Shown here piece by piece: positions 8,145-16,772 of a DNA stretch of 64,000 nt. Position numbers and translations under genes: made by a program. The stretch's first letter is position 1. Each line of letters opens with the position of its first letter. Location: contig NZ_JARBUT010000001.1 of assembly GCF_028882275.1 (NCBI RefSeq), positions 372,001 to 436,000 of the forward strand, written 5' to 3'. The DNA is from Nocardiopsis sp. N85 (GTDB lineage Bacteria > Actinomycetota > Actinomycetes > Streptosporangiales > Streptosporangiaceae). The notes beneath the pieces are model-generated. The model was not told where the DNA came from, did no database searches, and saw only the letters and a list, made by a program, of their open reading frames with translations.

Positions 8145-9749
8145 TTACGGCATGCGCTCGTAGGCCGGCAGGGTCAGGAAGTCGACGTAGTCGTCGGCCA
8201 GCGCGACCTCGGAGAACAGTTCCTTGGCCTGCTTGTACAGGTTCTCGTCGAACGCCGCGCCCAGGGACTCGCGGATGGTCACCAGCTCCTCGTCGATGAT
8301 CCCGGAGACCAGTTCGGCGGTGACCTTCGGGCCGCCGTCGAGGGTGACGTCGTTGTGCAGCCACTGCCAGATCTGGGAGCGGGAGATCTCGGCGGTGGCG
8401 GCGTCCTCCATGAGGTTGTGGATCGCCACCGCGCCGTTGCCGCCCATCCAGGCGGCCAGGTACTGGAGGGCGACGTTGACGTTGCCGCGCAGACCCGCCA
8501 GGGTGACGCCGCCCGGGGTCCGGTCCACGGCGAGCAGGTCGGCCGCCGTCACCTCGACCTCGGGGCGCTTCTTGTCGATCTGGTTGGGTCGCTCGCCCAG
8601 GACGCCGTCGAAGATCTCCATGGCGATGGGGACCAGGTCGGGGTGGGCCACCCAGGAACCGTCGAAACCGTCGCCGGACTCGCGGGACTTGTCGTCGCGG
8701 ACCTTGGCGAAGGCGACCTTGTTGACCTCCTCGTCCCTGCGGGAGGGGATGAACGCGGCCATGCCGCCGATGGCGTGGGCGCCGCGCTTGTGGCAGGTCT
8801 TGACCAGCAGCTCGGTGTAGGCGCGCATCATCGGGGCGGTCATGGTGACGGCGTTGCGCTCGGGCAGCAGGAACCCGCGGCCGCGGGTGCGGTGCGTCTT
8901 GATGATGCTGAACAGGTAGTCCCAGCGACCCGCGTTGAGGCCGGCGGAGTGCTCGCGCAGCTCGTAGAGGATCTCCTCCATCTCGAACGCGGCCGGGATG
9001 GTCTCGATCAGGCAGGTGGCGCGGATGGTGCCGCGCGGGATGCCGACGCGCTCCTGGGCCAGGAGGAAGATGTCGTTCCAGAGGCGGGCTTCGAGGTGGC
9101 TCTGCATCTTGGGCAGGTAGAAGTACGGCCCCTTGCCCTTGTCCAGCTGGCGCTGCGCGCAGTGGAAGAAGTAGAGCGCGAAGTCGACGATGCCGCCGGC
9201 GACCCGCCCGCCGTCGACGAGGATGTGCTTCTCGTCCAGGTGCCAACCGCGCGGGCGGACGACGATGGTGGCCAGTTCACCGTCCTCCTTCAGGGCGTAG
9301 GTCTTGCCCTGGGGGGAGGTGAAGTCGATGGTGCGGTCCAGGGCGTCGCGCAGGTTGAGCTGCCCCTGGATCATGTTCTCCCACAGCGGGGTGTTGGCGT
9401 CCTCGAAGTCGGCCAGCCACACCCTGGCGCCGGAGTTGAGCGCGTTGATGGTCATCTTGCGATCGGTGGGGCCGGTGATCTCGACGCGGCGGTCGGTGAT
9501 GCCGGGGGCGGGCGGAGCGACCTGCCAGGAGTCGTCCTCGCGGATGTGCTTCGTCTCGGGGAGGAAGTCGAGGTCGATCCCGGAGGCGACCTGCTCCTCG
9601 CGGACCTTGCGCGCGGCCAGCAGCTCCTGGCGTCGTCCCTCGAAGGCGCGGTGCAGCTCGGCGACGAGGGCGAGCGCCTCGTCGGTGAGGATCTCGTCGA
9701 ACCGGTCGTTGAGAGGGCCGGTGATCTCGACCCCGTGGGTGGCGCCCAT
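8145..9749 (-). CDS. aceB: Malate synthase A
   Basis: Malate synthase condenses glyoxylate with acetyl-CoA to malate in the glyoxylate bypass and in growth on C2 or ureide compounds. The 534-residue length and sequence are those of the short AceB (isoform A) type. Visible hallmarks are the active-site arginine segment VVRPRGWHL, the TIM-barrel motif ATCLIETIPAAFEMEEILYEL with its metal-binding acidic residues, and the SHLEARLWNDIF helix. The promoter region carries a TTCCGC...CGAAA dyad just before the start and a TGTGA-N6-TCAAA site further up, so both an AllR-like and a Crp-like input are plausible. No isocitrate lyase gene is nearby. Confidence 0.95.
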   Translation of the reverse strand: MGATHGVEITGPLNDRFDEILTDEALALVAELHRAFEGRRQELLAARKVREEQVASGIDLDFLPETKHIREDDSWQVAPPAPGITDRRVEITGPTDRKMTINALNSGARVWLADFEDANTPLWENMIQGQLNLRDALDRTIDFTSPQGKTYALKEDGELATIVVRPRGWHLDEKHILVDGGRVAGGIVDFALYFFHCAQRQLDKGKGPYFYLPKMQSHLEARLWNDIFLLAQERVGIPRGTIRATCLIETIPAAFEMEEILYELREHSAGLNAGRWDYLFSIIKTHRTRGRGFLLPERNAVTMTAPMMRAYTELLVKTCHKRGAHAIGGMAAFIPSRRDEEVNKVAFAKVRDDKSRESGDGFDGSWVAHPDLVPIAMEIFDGVLGERPNQIDKKRPEVEVTAADLLAVDRTPGGVTLAGLRGNVNVALQYLAAWMGGNGAVAIHNLMEDAATAEISRSQIWQWLHNDVTLDGGPKVTAELVSGIIDEELVTIRESLGAAFDENLYKQAKELFSEVALADDYVDFLTLPAYERMP

Positions 9750-9757
9750 GGAAAACC

Positions 9758-9772
9758 TTCCGCGATACGAAA
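9758..9772. promoter_or_regulatory. AllR-like operator at aceB
   Basis: TTCCGCGATACGAAA begins nine bases upstream of the aceB start. It matches the reverse complement of the perfect dyad at 54680-54694 at 12 of 15 positions. Regulation by the IclR protein encoded at 44598-45425 is inferred from this similarity and from the glyoxylate theme of both loci. Confidence 0.5.
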
Positions 9773-9862
9773 CAAGCTTCTGGGATGTGGAAAACGCTAC
9801 CGTCGCCGGTGAGTGCGGGTCAACGCGCCCCCCGCCTCATATGACGACGAAGTTTCGCACAA

Positions 9863-9878
9863 TGTGAATTGTGTCAAA
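9863..9878. promoter_or_regulatory. Crp-like site upstream of aceB
   Basis: TGTGA-ATTGTG-TCAAA matches the actinobacterial CRP-family consensus TGTGA-N6-TCACA at nine of ten defined bases. It overlaps a palindrome CACAAT-GTGA-ATTGTG at 9858-9873 and a TTGACA hexamer on the minus strand (9877-9872) that could be the -35 of aceB. Confidence 0.4.
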
Positions 9879-10085
9879 AATTCTCCGGCAACTTCCGTGA
9901 TTCTTCAGGTGATGCCCGCGGTCGGGTATCGCGGTATGTCCGAGCGGCGTCTCCTCCCATGCCCCGGAGCCTGCGATAATTCAGATGCCCCGACGGGAAG
10001 CGCGTGTCACCATCGACAAGGTGGTCCACACGGCCCGGACCGGGAAGAATCACCCCGATGGCCGCGTTGACCCACTTGGAGGGAT

Positions 10086-11621
10086 ATGAATACTGCCGAT
10101 ACCCGTGGAAGCGCCCGTGACGGCTTCGAGGCCGCCGACGAGGAGACGCTCCACGACACGTTCACCGTCGAGGACGGGACCGACACCGACGAGGGGTCCC
10201 GCCGTGACACCGGCGGTGACCGTTCCGGGACGTGGGACGTCCCCGATCAGGGCGAGATGGAACTCGCCGACCGACACGCGCTGCGTCGCGTCCAGGGGCT
10301 GTCCACCGAGCTCACCGACATCACCGAGGTCGAGTACCGGTCTCTGCGTCTGGAGCGCGTCGTCCTCATCGGCGTGTGGACCAACGGGACCCAGATCGAC
10401 GCCGACAACTCGCTCGTCGAGCTGGCCGCCCTGTCCGAGACGGCGGGAGCCCTGGTCCTGGAGGGGCTGACCCAGCGCCGCTCCAAGCCCGACCCCGCCA
10501 CCTACGTCGGTAAGGGCAAGGCCGCCGAACTCCGCGACATCGTCGAGGCCACCGGTGCCGACACCGTCATCTGCGACGGTGAACTCACCCCCGGCCAGCT
10601 GCGTCAGCTGGAGGACGTGGTCAAGGTCAAGGTCGTCGACCGCACCGCGCTCATCCTGGACATCTTCGCCCAGCACGCGCGCAGCAGCGAGGGCAAGGCC
10701 CAGGTCGAACTCGCCCAGCTCAGCTACCTGCTCCCGCGTCTGCGCGGTTGGGGTGACAGCCTGTCCCGTCAGGCCGGTGGTTCCGGTGGCGGCGGCGCGG
10801 GCGGCGGCGTGGGCCTGCGCGGTCCCGGTGAGACCAAGATCGAGACCGACCGACGGCGCATCAACGACAAGATGGCCAAGCTGCGCAGGCAGCTCGCCCA
10901 CATGCGCACCGCCCGCGACGTCAAGCGCGACGTCCGGCGCACCCGCGAGGTGCCCTCGGTCGCGATCGCCGGTTACACCAACGCCGGCAAGTCGAGCCTG
11001 CTCAACCGGTTGACCGGGGCCGGCGTCCTGGTGGAGAACGCCCTGTTCGCCACCCTGGACCCGACCGTCCGCCAGGCCCGCACGCCCGACGGTCGCGGGT
11101 TCACGCTCAGCGACACCGTCGGATTCGTCCGCCACCTGCCGCACCAGCTGGTGGAGGCGTTCCGATCCACCCTGGAGGAGGTCGCCGACGCCGACCTGAT
11201 CCTCCACGTGATCGACGGATCGCACCCGGACCCGGAGAGCCAGATCACCGCGGTGCGTGAGGTGTTCGCCGACATCGACGCCACCGAGGTGCCCGAGCTG
11301 ATCGTGGTCAACAAGGTCGACGCGGCCGACCACGACGTCCTCAAGGCCCTGCGGACCCGCCACCCCGGCATGGTCGAGGTCTCCGCCCGTACCGGCGAGG
11401 GCATCCCCGCCCTCATCACGGCACTGGCTGAGGCCCTGCCCGAGCTCGCGCACGAGGTGCGCGTCCGGGTTCCCTACTCGCGCGGTGACCTGGTCGCCAA
11501 GATGCACGAGGAGGGGCGCGTTCTCGCCGAGGAGCACACCGCGGAGGGCACCGAACTGCACGCCTTCGTCTCGCGGATGCTGGCCGGCAAGCTGGAGGAC
11601 TACGCCCTCAGCACGGCCTGA
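10086..11621 (+). CDS. hflX: Ribosome-associated GTPase HflX
   Basis: HflX is a GTPase that binds the 50S subunit and splits stalled or hibernating ribosomes. The 511-residue protein has the HflX N-terminal domain (about 80-280), including the Gly-rich linker GGSGGGGAGGGVGLRGPGET typical of the family. The GTPase domain follows, with GYTNAGKS at about 296-303, DTVGF, NKVD and SARTG. The first 60 residues are an acidic, Asp/Thr-rich extension beyond the E. coli length (426). The ATG at 10086 has GGAGG immediately upstream. It ends in a clear terminator and is probably monocistronic. Confidence 0.95.
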   Translation: MNTADTRGSARDGFEAADEETLHDTFTVEDGTDTDEGSRRDTGGDRSGTWDVPDQGEMELADRHALRRVQGLSTELTDITEVEYRSLRLERVVLIGVWTNGTQIDADNSLVELAALSETAGALVLEGLTQRRSKPDPATYVGKGKAAELRDIVEATGADTVICDGELTPGQLRQLEDVVKVKVVDRTALILDIFAQHARSSEGKAQVELAQLSYLLPRLRGWGDSLSRQAGGSGGGGAGGGVGLRGPGETKIETDRRRINDKMAKLRRQLAHMRTARDVKRDVRRTREVPSVAIAGYTNAGKSSLLNRLTGAGVLVENALFATLDPTVRQARTPDGRGFTLSDTVGFVRHLPHQLVEAFRSTLEEVADADLILHVIDGSHPDPESQITAVREVFADIDATEVPELIVVNKVDAADHDVLKALRTRHPGMVEVSARTGEGIPALITALAEALPELAHEVRVRVPYSRGDLVAKMHEEGRVLAEEHTAEGTELHAFVSRMLAGKLEDYALSTA

Positions 11622-11633
11622 CCCGCCCGCGAC

Positions 11634-11667
11634 ACGGGCCCCGACCGCCGACGCGGCCGGGGCCCGT
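11634..11667 (+). terminator. hflX terminator
   Basis: A perfect 10-bp stem (11634-11643 with 11658-11667) starts 12 bp after the hflX stop and is followed by TCGCGTT. Confidence 0.75.
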
Positions 11668-12088
11668 TCGCGTTCGCCGACGGGCCGCGCGCAGGGACCC
11701 GTCCGCGTTCGGGACAGTGGGTTTCACGTTTCGGACGTATCGGGATGTGTTCCGAGAGTGCCGGAGAGTCGCAGGTCACGAATGGTTCACATGGCGTTCG
11801 TCACTCCGCCCACTCGCGAGCCGTGCCCCGGAACGCTCGCATTCGTCCCTGTGGAGAGGTGTACACGGAGTCCGAGAATGGACTACGGTTTCAGCACCGG
11901 CCGCTGCCTTCCCGAACAGTGGACGTGGCGTGCCAGGTGCGCCGACGTCCCCCGGCCCGCGCGGCGGTGCCCCCGGCCGCACCCATCGGCTCTGTCGGAT
12001 CGTCCCAGATACGAGGTCGCCATGTCCGCCCGTTCCCCGCACGACCCCTCCCCCCACTCCTCGCGGTGGAACTGACCGGCGGCGGACC
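11668..12088. other. 420-bp region without a recognisable gene
   Basis: Open frames here are shadows without ribosome binding sites. One of them is in frame with the amidohydrolase downstream and would extend it by about 120 residues of unlikely composition. The stretch is less GC-rich near 11720-11820. It presumably contains the promoter of the amidohydrolase, but I cannot point to convincing -35/-10 boxes. Confidence 0.4.
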
Positions 12089-13297
12089 ATGACGGTCGTA
12101 CTCCTCAGCAACATCGGTCGGCTGTGGACCGGCAACGAGATGCTGACCAAGGCCGCCCTCCTGATCGATGAGGACCGGGTGGCCTGGGTCGGACACGCCG
12201 CCGAGCTGCCCCAACACCTGCCCGGTGTCTACGACGACCTCACCGATGTGGACGAGGTCGTCAACATCGGTGGCGGACTCATCACCCCCGGCCTGATCGA
12301 CGCCCACTGCCACCCCGTCTACGCGGGCGACCGCTACGCCGAGGTCAACCTGTGGGCCAAGGGCGCCTCCCAGGGGGACATCTTCGCGGCCGGGGGAGGC
12401 GTGTCCACCACCGTCACCATCACGCGCGGCACCGACCCGTGGACGTTGTGCAACGCCGTGCGCGAGCGGTTGCGGCACTGGGTCATCACCGGCACCACCA
12501 CGGTGGAGGCCAAGACCGGCTACCACCTGACCCGCGACGGTGAACTCGCCGACGTGCGCCTGCTGCGCTCCCTGGAGGAGGAGCCCGGCATGCCGCGCCT
12601 GCACATCACGTTCTTTCCCGCGCACGGAGTCCCGCCCGAGTTCTTCGGCCGTCCCGCCGAGTACGTCGCCACCGCCGCCTCCTGGCTCGCCGACGCCTCC
12701 TTGGCCGGTGCCGACGGGGTCGACGTCTACTGCGACAACCGGCAGTTCACCACGGACGACGCGCGGATGCTGCTCTCGGTGGGCCAGTCCGTCGGACTGC
12801 GCACCACCCTGCACGCCTGCTCGCGCCCCCGCCACGGCGCCGTGCGCATGGCCGCGGAACTGGGCTGCACCTCCGTCGACCTGCTGCACGAGACCGATGA
12901 CGAGGACGTGCTGGCCCTGGCCGCCACCCGCACCCCCGTGGTCGCCTGCCCCACCACCTCGCTGCACGAACGGCGCAGGCCCCCGGTTCGGGCCCTGCTC
13001 GACCACGGCGTCCCCATCGGCCTGGGCACCGACCACAACCCCGGGCAGAGCGGCGCCACGTCGATGCCGCTCATCATCTCCCTGGCCATCGCCATGTTCG
13101 AGATGACCGTTCAGGAGGCGTTGCACGCCGCCACCGTCGGCGGCGCCCGCGCCCTGGGGGTCACCGATCGGGGCATGCTCACCCCCGGCAACCTCGCCGA
13201 CCTGGTGCAATGGGACGCCGACCACGAGGGCGCCTTCGCCTGGTCGATGGGCCTCAACACCCTGCGTGTCTGGCAGGGCGGCCGCACCATCCACTGA
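12089..13297 (+). CDS. Imidazolonepropionase-like amidohydrolase
   Basis: A 402-residue metal-dependent amidohydrolase whose order of motifs follows HutI: LITPGLIDAHCHPVYAGDR (metal-binding HxH), TGTTTVEAKTGYHLT, and GTDHNPGQSGATSMP near the C-terminus. HutI normally reads DxHxHLVFAGDR, HANQ and STDxNPGS. Here those are HCHPVYAGDR, HACS and GTDHNPGQ, so the substrate pocket differs. No other histidine-utilisation gene is nearby. The ATG at 12089 is the first start that gives a normal amidohydrolase N-terminus (MTVVLLSNIGRLWTG). The likely reaction is hydrolysis of a cyclic amide or imidazolone, but the substrate is not established. Confidence 0.8.
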   Translation: MTVVLLSNIGRLWTGNEMLTKAALLIDEDRVAWVGHAAELPQHLPGVYDDLTDVDEVVNIGGGLITPGLIDAHCHPVYAGDRYAEVNLWAKGASQGDIFAAGGGVSTTVTITRGTDPWTLCNAVRERLRHWVITGTTTVEAKTGYHLTRDGELADVRLLRSLEEEPGMPRLHITFFPAHGVPPEFFGRPAEYVATAASWLADASLAGADGVDVYCDNRQFTTDDARMLLSVGQSVGLRTTLHACSRPRHGAVRMAAELGCTSVDLLHETDDEDVLALAATRTPVVACPTTSLHERRRPPVRALLDHGVPIGLGTDHNPGQSGATSMPLIISLAIAMFEMTVQEALHAATVGGARALGVTDRGMLTPGNLADLVQWDADHEGAFAWSMGLNTLRVWQGGRTIH

Positions 13298-13387
13298 GGC
13301 GTCCGCCCTCGCGCGAGCACGCCCGAGGACACCCGCTCCGCCGCACGAAGCCCGGGCAGGCCCTAACCTCTCAGGGCAGTACACCTA

Positions 13388-13445
13388 GGCGTGTTCCGCG
13401 GATACTCACCCTGCTGCGCGACGGGCGGCATCCACGGAACACGCC
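13388..13445. terminator. Possible long hairpin between convergent genes
   Basis: An 11-bp perfect inverted repeat (GGCGTGTTCCG at 13388-13398, complement at 13435-13445) encloses 36 bp and ends exactly at the holA stop. The long loop makes it an atypical terminator, but it sits between the convergent amidohydrolase and holA genes. Confidence 0.35.
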
Positions 13446-14408
13446 CTAACGGCGGCCGCGGGCCCGAGCGATCTCGATGACGGCACGCTCCAGCGCGTAC
13501 TCCGGGTCACGGCCGGCGCCCTTGATGAGCGCGTCGGTCTCCGCGACCACCGTCATCGCCCTCCCGATCCCCGCCGGGCTCCATCCGCGTGCCTGCTGGC
13601 GCAGCGTGCGCAGCTTCCACGGCGGCACCTTGGCGCTCTTGGCCAGATCGGCGTCGGATCCGCCGCGCGAAGGCCCCGCCACCACCGCGATCCCGCGCAC
13701 CGCGCCCGCCAGCGCGCTGTTGATGAGCACCGGGGCGGTGCCCACCGCCAACGACCACCGCAACTGCTCCAACGCCTCGGCCGGCCGGCCCTCCACCGCC
13801 CGGTCCGCGACGGTGAACCCCGACGCCTCCGCCCGGCCGGAGTGGTACTTGGCCACCGCCGTGACGTCGACCCGCCCCTCGGTGTCGGCGATCAACTGGG
13901 TGCAGGCCGCCGCGATCTCGCGCAGTTCGGTGCCCACCGCGTCGAGCAGCGCCTGCGCGGCGTCCGGGGTGATCTGCCGCCCCGCCGCCGCGAACTCGCC
14001 CTTGACGAACGCCACCCGCTCGGGACCCTTCGACGGTCCCTTGCAGTCCACCCGGGCCGCCCCGGCCTTGAGCGCCGCCTGCAACAGGACCTTGCCCTTG
14101 TTGCCGCCCGCGTGGGTCAGGACCAGGGTGACGTCGTCGGCCGGGTCCCGGAGGTAGGCGGTGACGGTCTCGGTCAGGTCCTTGACGAGGTCCTGGGAGG
14201 CGCGCAGGACGACCACCCGGCGGTCGCCGAACAGCGACGGCGAGGTGGCCTCCACCATGGTGTTGGGGCCCACCTGGGCGGGGACCAGGTCGTGGACGTC
14301 CACCTCGGGGTCCTCGGAGCGGACGGCGGCCACGATGGCGGCGACGGCCCGGTCGACGAGGAGCTCCTCGTCGCCGACGATGATCGTGATCGGGGCGGGT
14401 GCAGGCAT
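13446..14408 (-). CDS. holA: DNA polymerase III delta subunit HolA
   Basis: HolA is the clamp-loader subunit that opens the beta clamp during replication. The 320-residue protein begins ITIIVGDEELLVDRAV, the usual delta-subunit start, and carries FGDRRVVVLR and LTHAGGNKGK in domain I. A C-terminal domain ends in the family-typical YALERAVIEIARAR. The start is the ATG at 14408. Its position directly after comEC on the same strand is conserved in actinomycetes. Unusually, the open frame of comEC has no stop before this gene and continues through most of holA in another frame. Confidence 0.92.
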   Translation of the reverse strand: MPAPAPITIIVGDEELLVDRAVAAIVAAVRSEDPEVDVHDLVPAQVGPNTMVEATSPSLFGDRRVVVLRASQDLVKDLTETVTAYLRDPADDVTLVLTHAGGNKGKVLLQAALKAGAARVDCKGPSKGPERVAFVKGEFAAAGRQITPDAAQALLDAVGTELREIAAACTQLIADTEGRVDVTAVAKYHSGRAEASGFTVADRAVEGRPAEALEQLRWSLAVGTAPVLINSALAGAVRGIAVVAGPSRGGSDADLAKSAKVPPWKLRTLRQQARGWSPAGIGRAMTVVAETDALIKGAGRDPEYALERAVIEIARARGRR

Positions 14409-16755
14409 ACCACGAGCATGCCACGCCCCACCGACCGGCCGCGCGTCGAAGCGACCGTTCCGGTCCCCGCACCAGCGCCCGTGGCTCGTCGCCGGAACCC
14501 AGGACCGCGATGTCGCCGGACAGGTCGGTGCGCAGGTCCAGCGCGCCCATCCGGCGCAGGAGACTCCGCGTGAACGGGGCCGGGTGACCGTAGCGGTTGT
14601 CGGCGCCCACCGAGGTCAACGCGATGCGCGCCCCCGTGGCCTCCAAGAACTCCGGTACCTGGGCCGCCGAACCGTGATGGGGCACCGCCAGGACGGCCAC
14701 CGCGAGCGGTTCCCCGAGCAGCCTTCGCTGCGCGTCCTCCTCGATGTCCCCCGTCAGCAGCACCGACAGGTGCGGATCGTCGGCCCGCACCACCACCGAG
14801 CCGTCGTTGACCGAACCCCGGTAGCCCGGCTCCGGCCACAGCACGCGCAGCGTCCAGACGCCCACCCGCACCAGGGAACCGCGTTCGGCGGTCACCGACT
14901 CCACCCCCTCCCCGGCGAGCAGTTCCCCGACCGGGGTGTCGGCGAAGCCCGGTGGGACCAGCGCCCGGTCCACCCGCCGGTGCCGCAGCACCCCGGGGGC
15001 GCCGTCCACGTGGTCGGCGTGATCGTGGCTCAGCACCAACAGGGGCACCTCGCGCACCCCCAGCCGGTCCAGACAGGCGTCGATGGCCTCCGGGTGCTCA
15101 CCGGTGTCGGCCACCACCGCCGTCCCCGGAGCCACCGACAGCACGAACGCGCTGCCCTGGCCCACATCGCAGGCCACCACCGACCACCCCGTGGGCGGCC
15201 ACCCGCCCGGAAGGCAGCGGGCCGCCAGACCCAGCAGCAGCACCGCCGCCACCACGGCGGCGATCATCCGCCGGGCCCGCCCCCGCGACAGCACCAGGAC
15301 GGCCAGGAGGGCGGCCAACAGGAGCGCGCCCGCGAGGTCGGGCCGCCAGGGCAGCGAACCGTGCGGGATCCGGGCGCCGGCCTCCGCCACCGTCGCGATC
15401 CAGGACACACCCCACCCGGGCACCGGAGCCAACGCGGCCGCCGCCCCGGGGGCGACCACCGCCGAGGCGGCCACCAGCGAACCCAGCACCGTCACCACCG
15501 CCACGACCGGGGCGGCCAGCATGTTGGCGGGGATCGCCACCCACGACACCTCGCCCGACAGGGTGACCAGCACCGGGGCGACCGCCACGTGCGCCGCCAC
15601 CGCCACCGCCAACGCCTCCGCCAGCGGAGCCGGCATCGACCGCGACCACTCCCGGGTCCACCCCGGTACCAGCACCACGATGCCCGCCGTGGCCAGCACC
15701 GACAGCGCGAAACCATAGGAGGAGGCCAGCGCCGGGGCGACGAACAGCACCCCGACCACGGTCACCCCCAACGCCCCCAACGCCGCGTGGGCGCGGCCCG
15801 TGGCCAACGCCAACAGGCCCAGCGAGCCCATGAAGGCGGCCCGCACGACACTGGGTTCGGGACGGCACACCAGGACGAACAGCCAGATCATCACGGCCCC
15901 GCCCACGACCGTCCACCACGGCGGCGCGCGCACCAGCCGGGCGGTGGCCACCACGACACCGGTCAGAATGGCCAGATTGGCCCCGGACACCGTCAACAGA
16001 TGGGTCATGCCGGTGGCCCGGAAGTCCTCGGCCACCCGGGGGTCGACGCCGGAGGTGTCGCCGACGATCAACGCGGGCAGCAGGTCCCGCTCCGGCTCGG
16101 GCAGACCGGCGGCCGCGTCCCGCAACCCGGCGCGCACCCCGCCGGCGAACTCCTGCGACCGCGATGCCGGTCCCACCTCCCGGGGCGGCCCGCGCACCAC
16201 CACCAGGGCACCGAGGAAGGGGTCGCCCTCGGCGGCCACGAATTCACCCCGGGCGCGCAGGACCTGACCGGGCAGCAGCCCGGCCCATTCCCCACCGGAG
16301 GCCAACACCACCACCGGCGCCGCCGATCCCTTCCCGTCCACCTCCGTGGCGCGGGCTCGGATCACCCACTCGGCCCGGCCGGGCCGGGGTGTCCCGGCCC
16401 GGGCCCGTGGGTCACCGGTGAGCTCGGCGGTGAACCCCACCTCGCCCCGGTCGATCGCCTCCCGGGCCGCGCTCGACGCCACCCGGTGCACCTGGACGCC
16501 GGCCACCGCGGAGACCGTCCCGGCACACGCCAGGGACGCGGCGACGGTCAACGCCACCGCCTCCGTCGGCGCCCGCGCCGACACGAAGACCAGCACCGCC
16601 GCGACCCAGGCCGTGCCGCCCACGGCCCACGCCGCCCAGGGCGGCAGGGCCGGTACCGCCAGCGCGGCCGCCCACGCGGTCCCGGCGGGGATCGCCGACC
16701 GCAGATCCAGCGGACGCCCCACACCGTGGCCGTCCGACCCCAGCCACACCACCAC
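13507..16755 (-). CDS. comEC: ComEC/Rec2 family DNA internalisation protein, frame runs on into holA
   Basis: This is a polytopic membrane protein with a metallo-beta-lactamase-like C-terminal domain, the channel for DNA uptake in competent bacteria. Features in order are an N-terminal DUF4131-like region, the competence core with MTHLLTVSGANLAILTG and many hydrophobic helices, and an MBL domain with LSHDHADHVDGAPG and a later HHGSAAQVPEF. Conserved sequence ends near DLSGDIAVLGSG (about 14,500). After that no stop occurs in frame until 13507, so about 300 codons overlap holA out of frame, in Arg/Gly/Pro-rich shadow sequence. A missing stop, a sequencing indel or a real extension are all possible. 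GTG start at 16755 with GGAGG upstream, 17 bp after comEA. Confidence 0.8.
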   Translation of the reverse strand: MVVWLGSDGHGVGRPLDLRSAIPAGTAWAAALAVPALPPWAAWAVGGTAWVAAVLVFVSARAPTEAVALTVAASLACAGTVSAVAGVQVHRVASSAAREAIDRGEVGFTAELTGDPRARAGTPRPGRAEWVIRARATEVDGKGSAAPVVVLASGGEWAGLLPGQVLRARGEFVAAEGDPFLGALVVVRGPPREVGPASRSQEFAGGVRAGLRDAAAGLPEPERDLLPALIVGDTSGVDPRVAEDFRATGMTHLLTVSGANLAILTGVVVATARLVRAPPWWTVVGGAVMIWLFVLVCRPEPSVVRAAFMGSLGLLALATGRAHAALGALGVTVVGVLFVAPALASSYGFALSVLATAGIVVLVPGWTREWSRSMPAPLAEALAVAVAAHVAVAPVLVTLSGEVSWVAIPANMLAAPVVAVVTVLGSLVAASAVVAPGAAAALAPVPGWGVSWIATVAEAGARIPHGSLPWRPDLAGALLLAALLAVLVLSRGRARRMIAAVVAAVLLLGLAARCLPGGWPPTGWSVVACDVGQGSAFVLSVAPGTAVVADTGEHPEAIDACLDRLGVREVPLLVLSHDHADHVDGAPGVLRHRRVDRALVPPGFADTPVGELLAGEGVESVTAERGSLVRVGVWTLRVLWPEPGYRGSVNDGSVVVRADDPHLSVLLTGDIEEDAQRRLLGEPLAVAVLAVPHHGSAAQVPEFLEATGARIALTSVGADNRYGHPAPFTRSLLRRMGALDLRTDLSGDIAVLGSGDEPRALVRGPERSLRRAAGRWGVACSWYACTRPDHDHRRRRGAPRRPGRRRHRGRRPLRGPRGGRPRPGPRPGGPQHHGGGHLAVAVRRPPGGRPARLPGPRQGPDRDRHRLPPGPGRRRHPGPDPRGRQQGQGPVAGGAQGRGGPGGLQGTVEGSRAGGVRQGRVRGGGAADHPGRRAGAARRGGHRTARDRGGLHPVDRRHRGAGRRHGGGQVPLRPGGGVGVHRRGPGGGGPAGRGVGAVAVVVGGGHRPGAHQQRAGGRGARDRGGGGAFARRIRRRSGQERQGAAVEAAHAAPAGTRMEPGGDREGDDGGRGDRRAHQGRRP

Positions 16756-16772
16756 CGCGGGTCACCCCCTCC

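Larger units (their letters stand above)
9750..10085. other. Divergent aceB/hflX intergenic region (336 bp)
   Basis: It holds the aceB operator and Crp-like site described separately, and a GATAAT hexamer at 9975-9980 that may be the -10 of hflX, though no clear -35 is seen. An 85-codon open frame at 9813-10070 has no ribosome binding site and no family features, so I treat it as non-coding. Confidence 0.5.

Noticed and set aside
9813..10070. 85-codon open frame between aceB and hflX
   Set aside because: No ribosome binding site, composition not protein-like, and it spans the promoter elements of both flanking genes.
11717..12088. N-terminal extension of the HutI-like amidohydrolase
   Set aside because: The extended frame has no ribosome binding site and the ATG at 12089 gives the usual N-terminus of the family.
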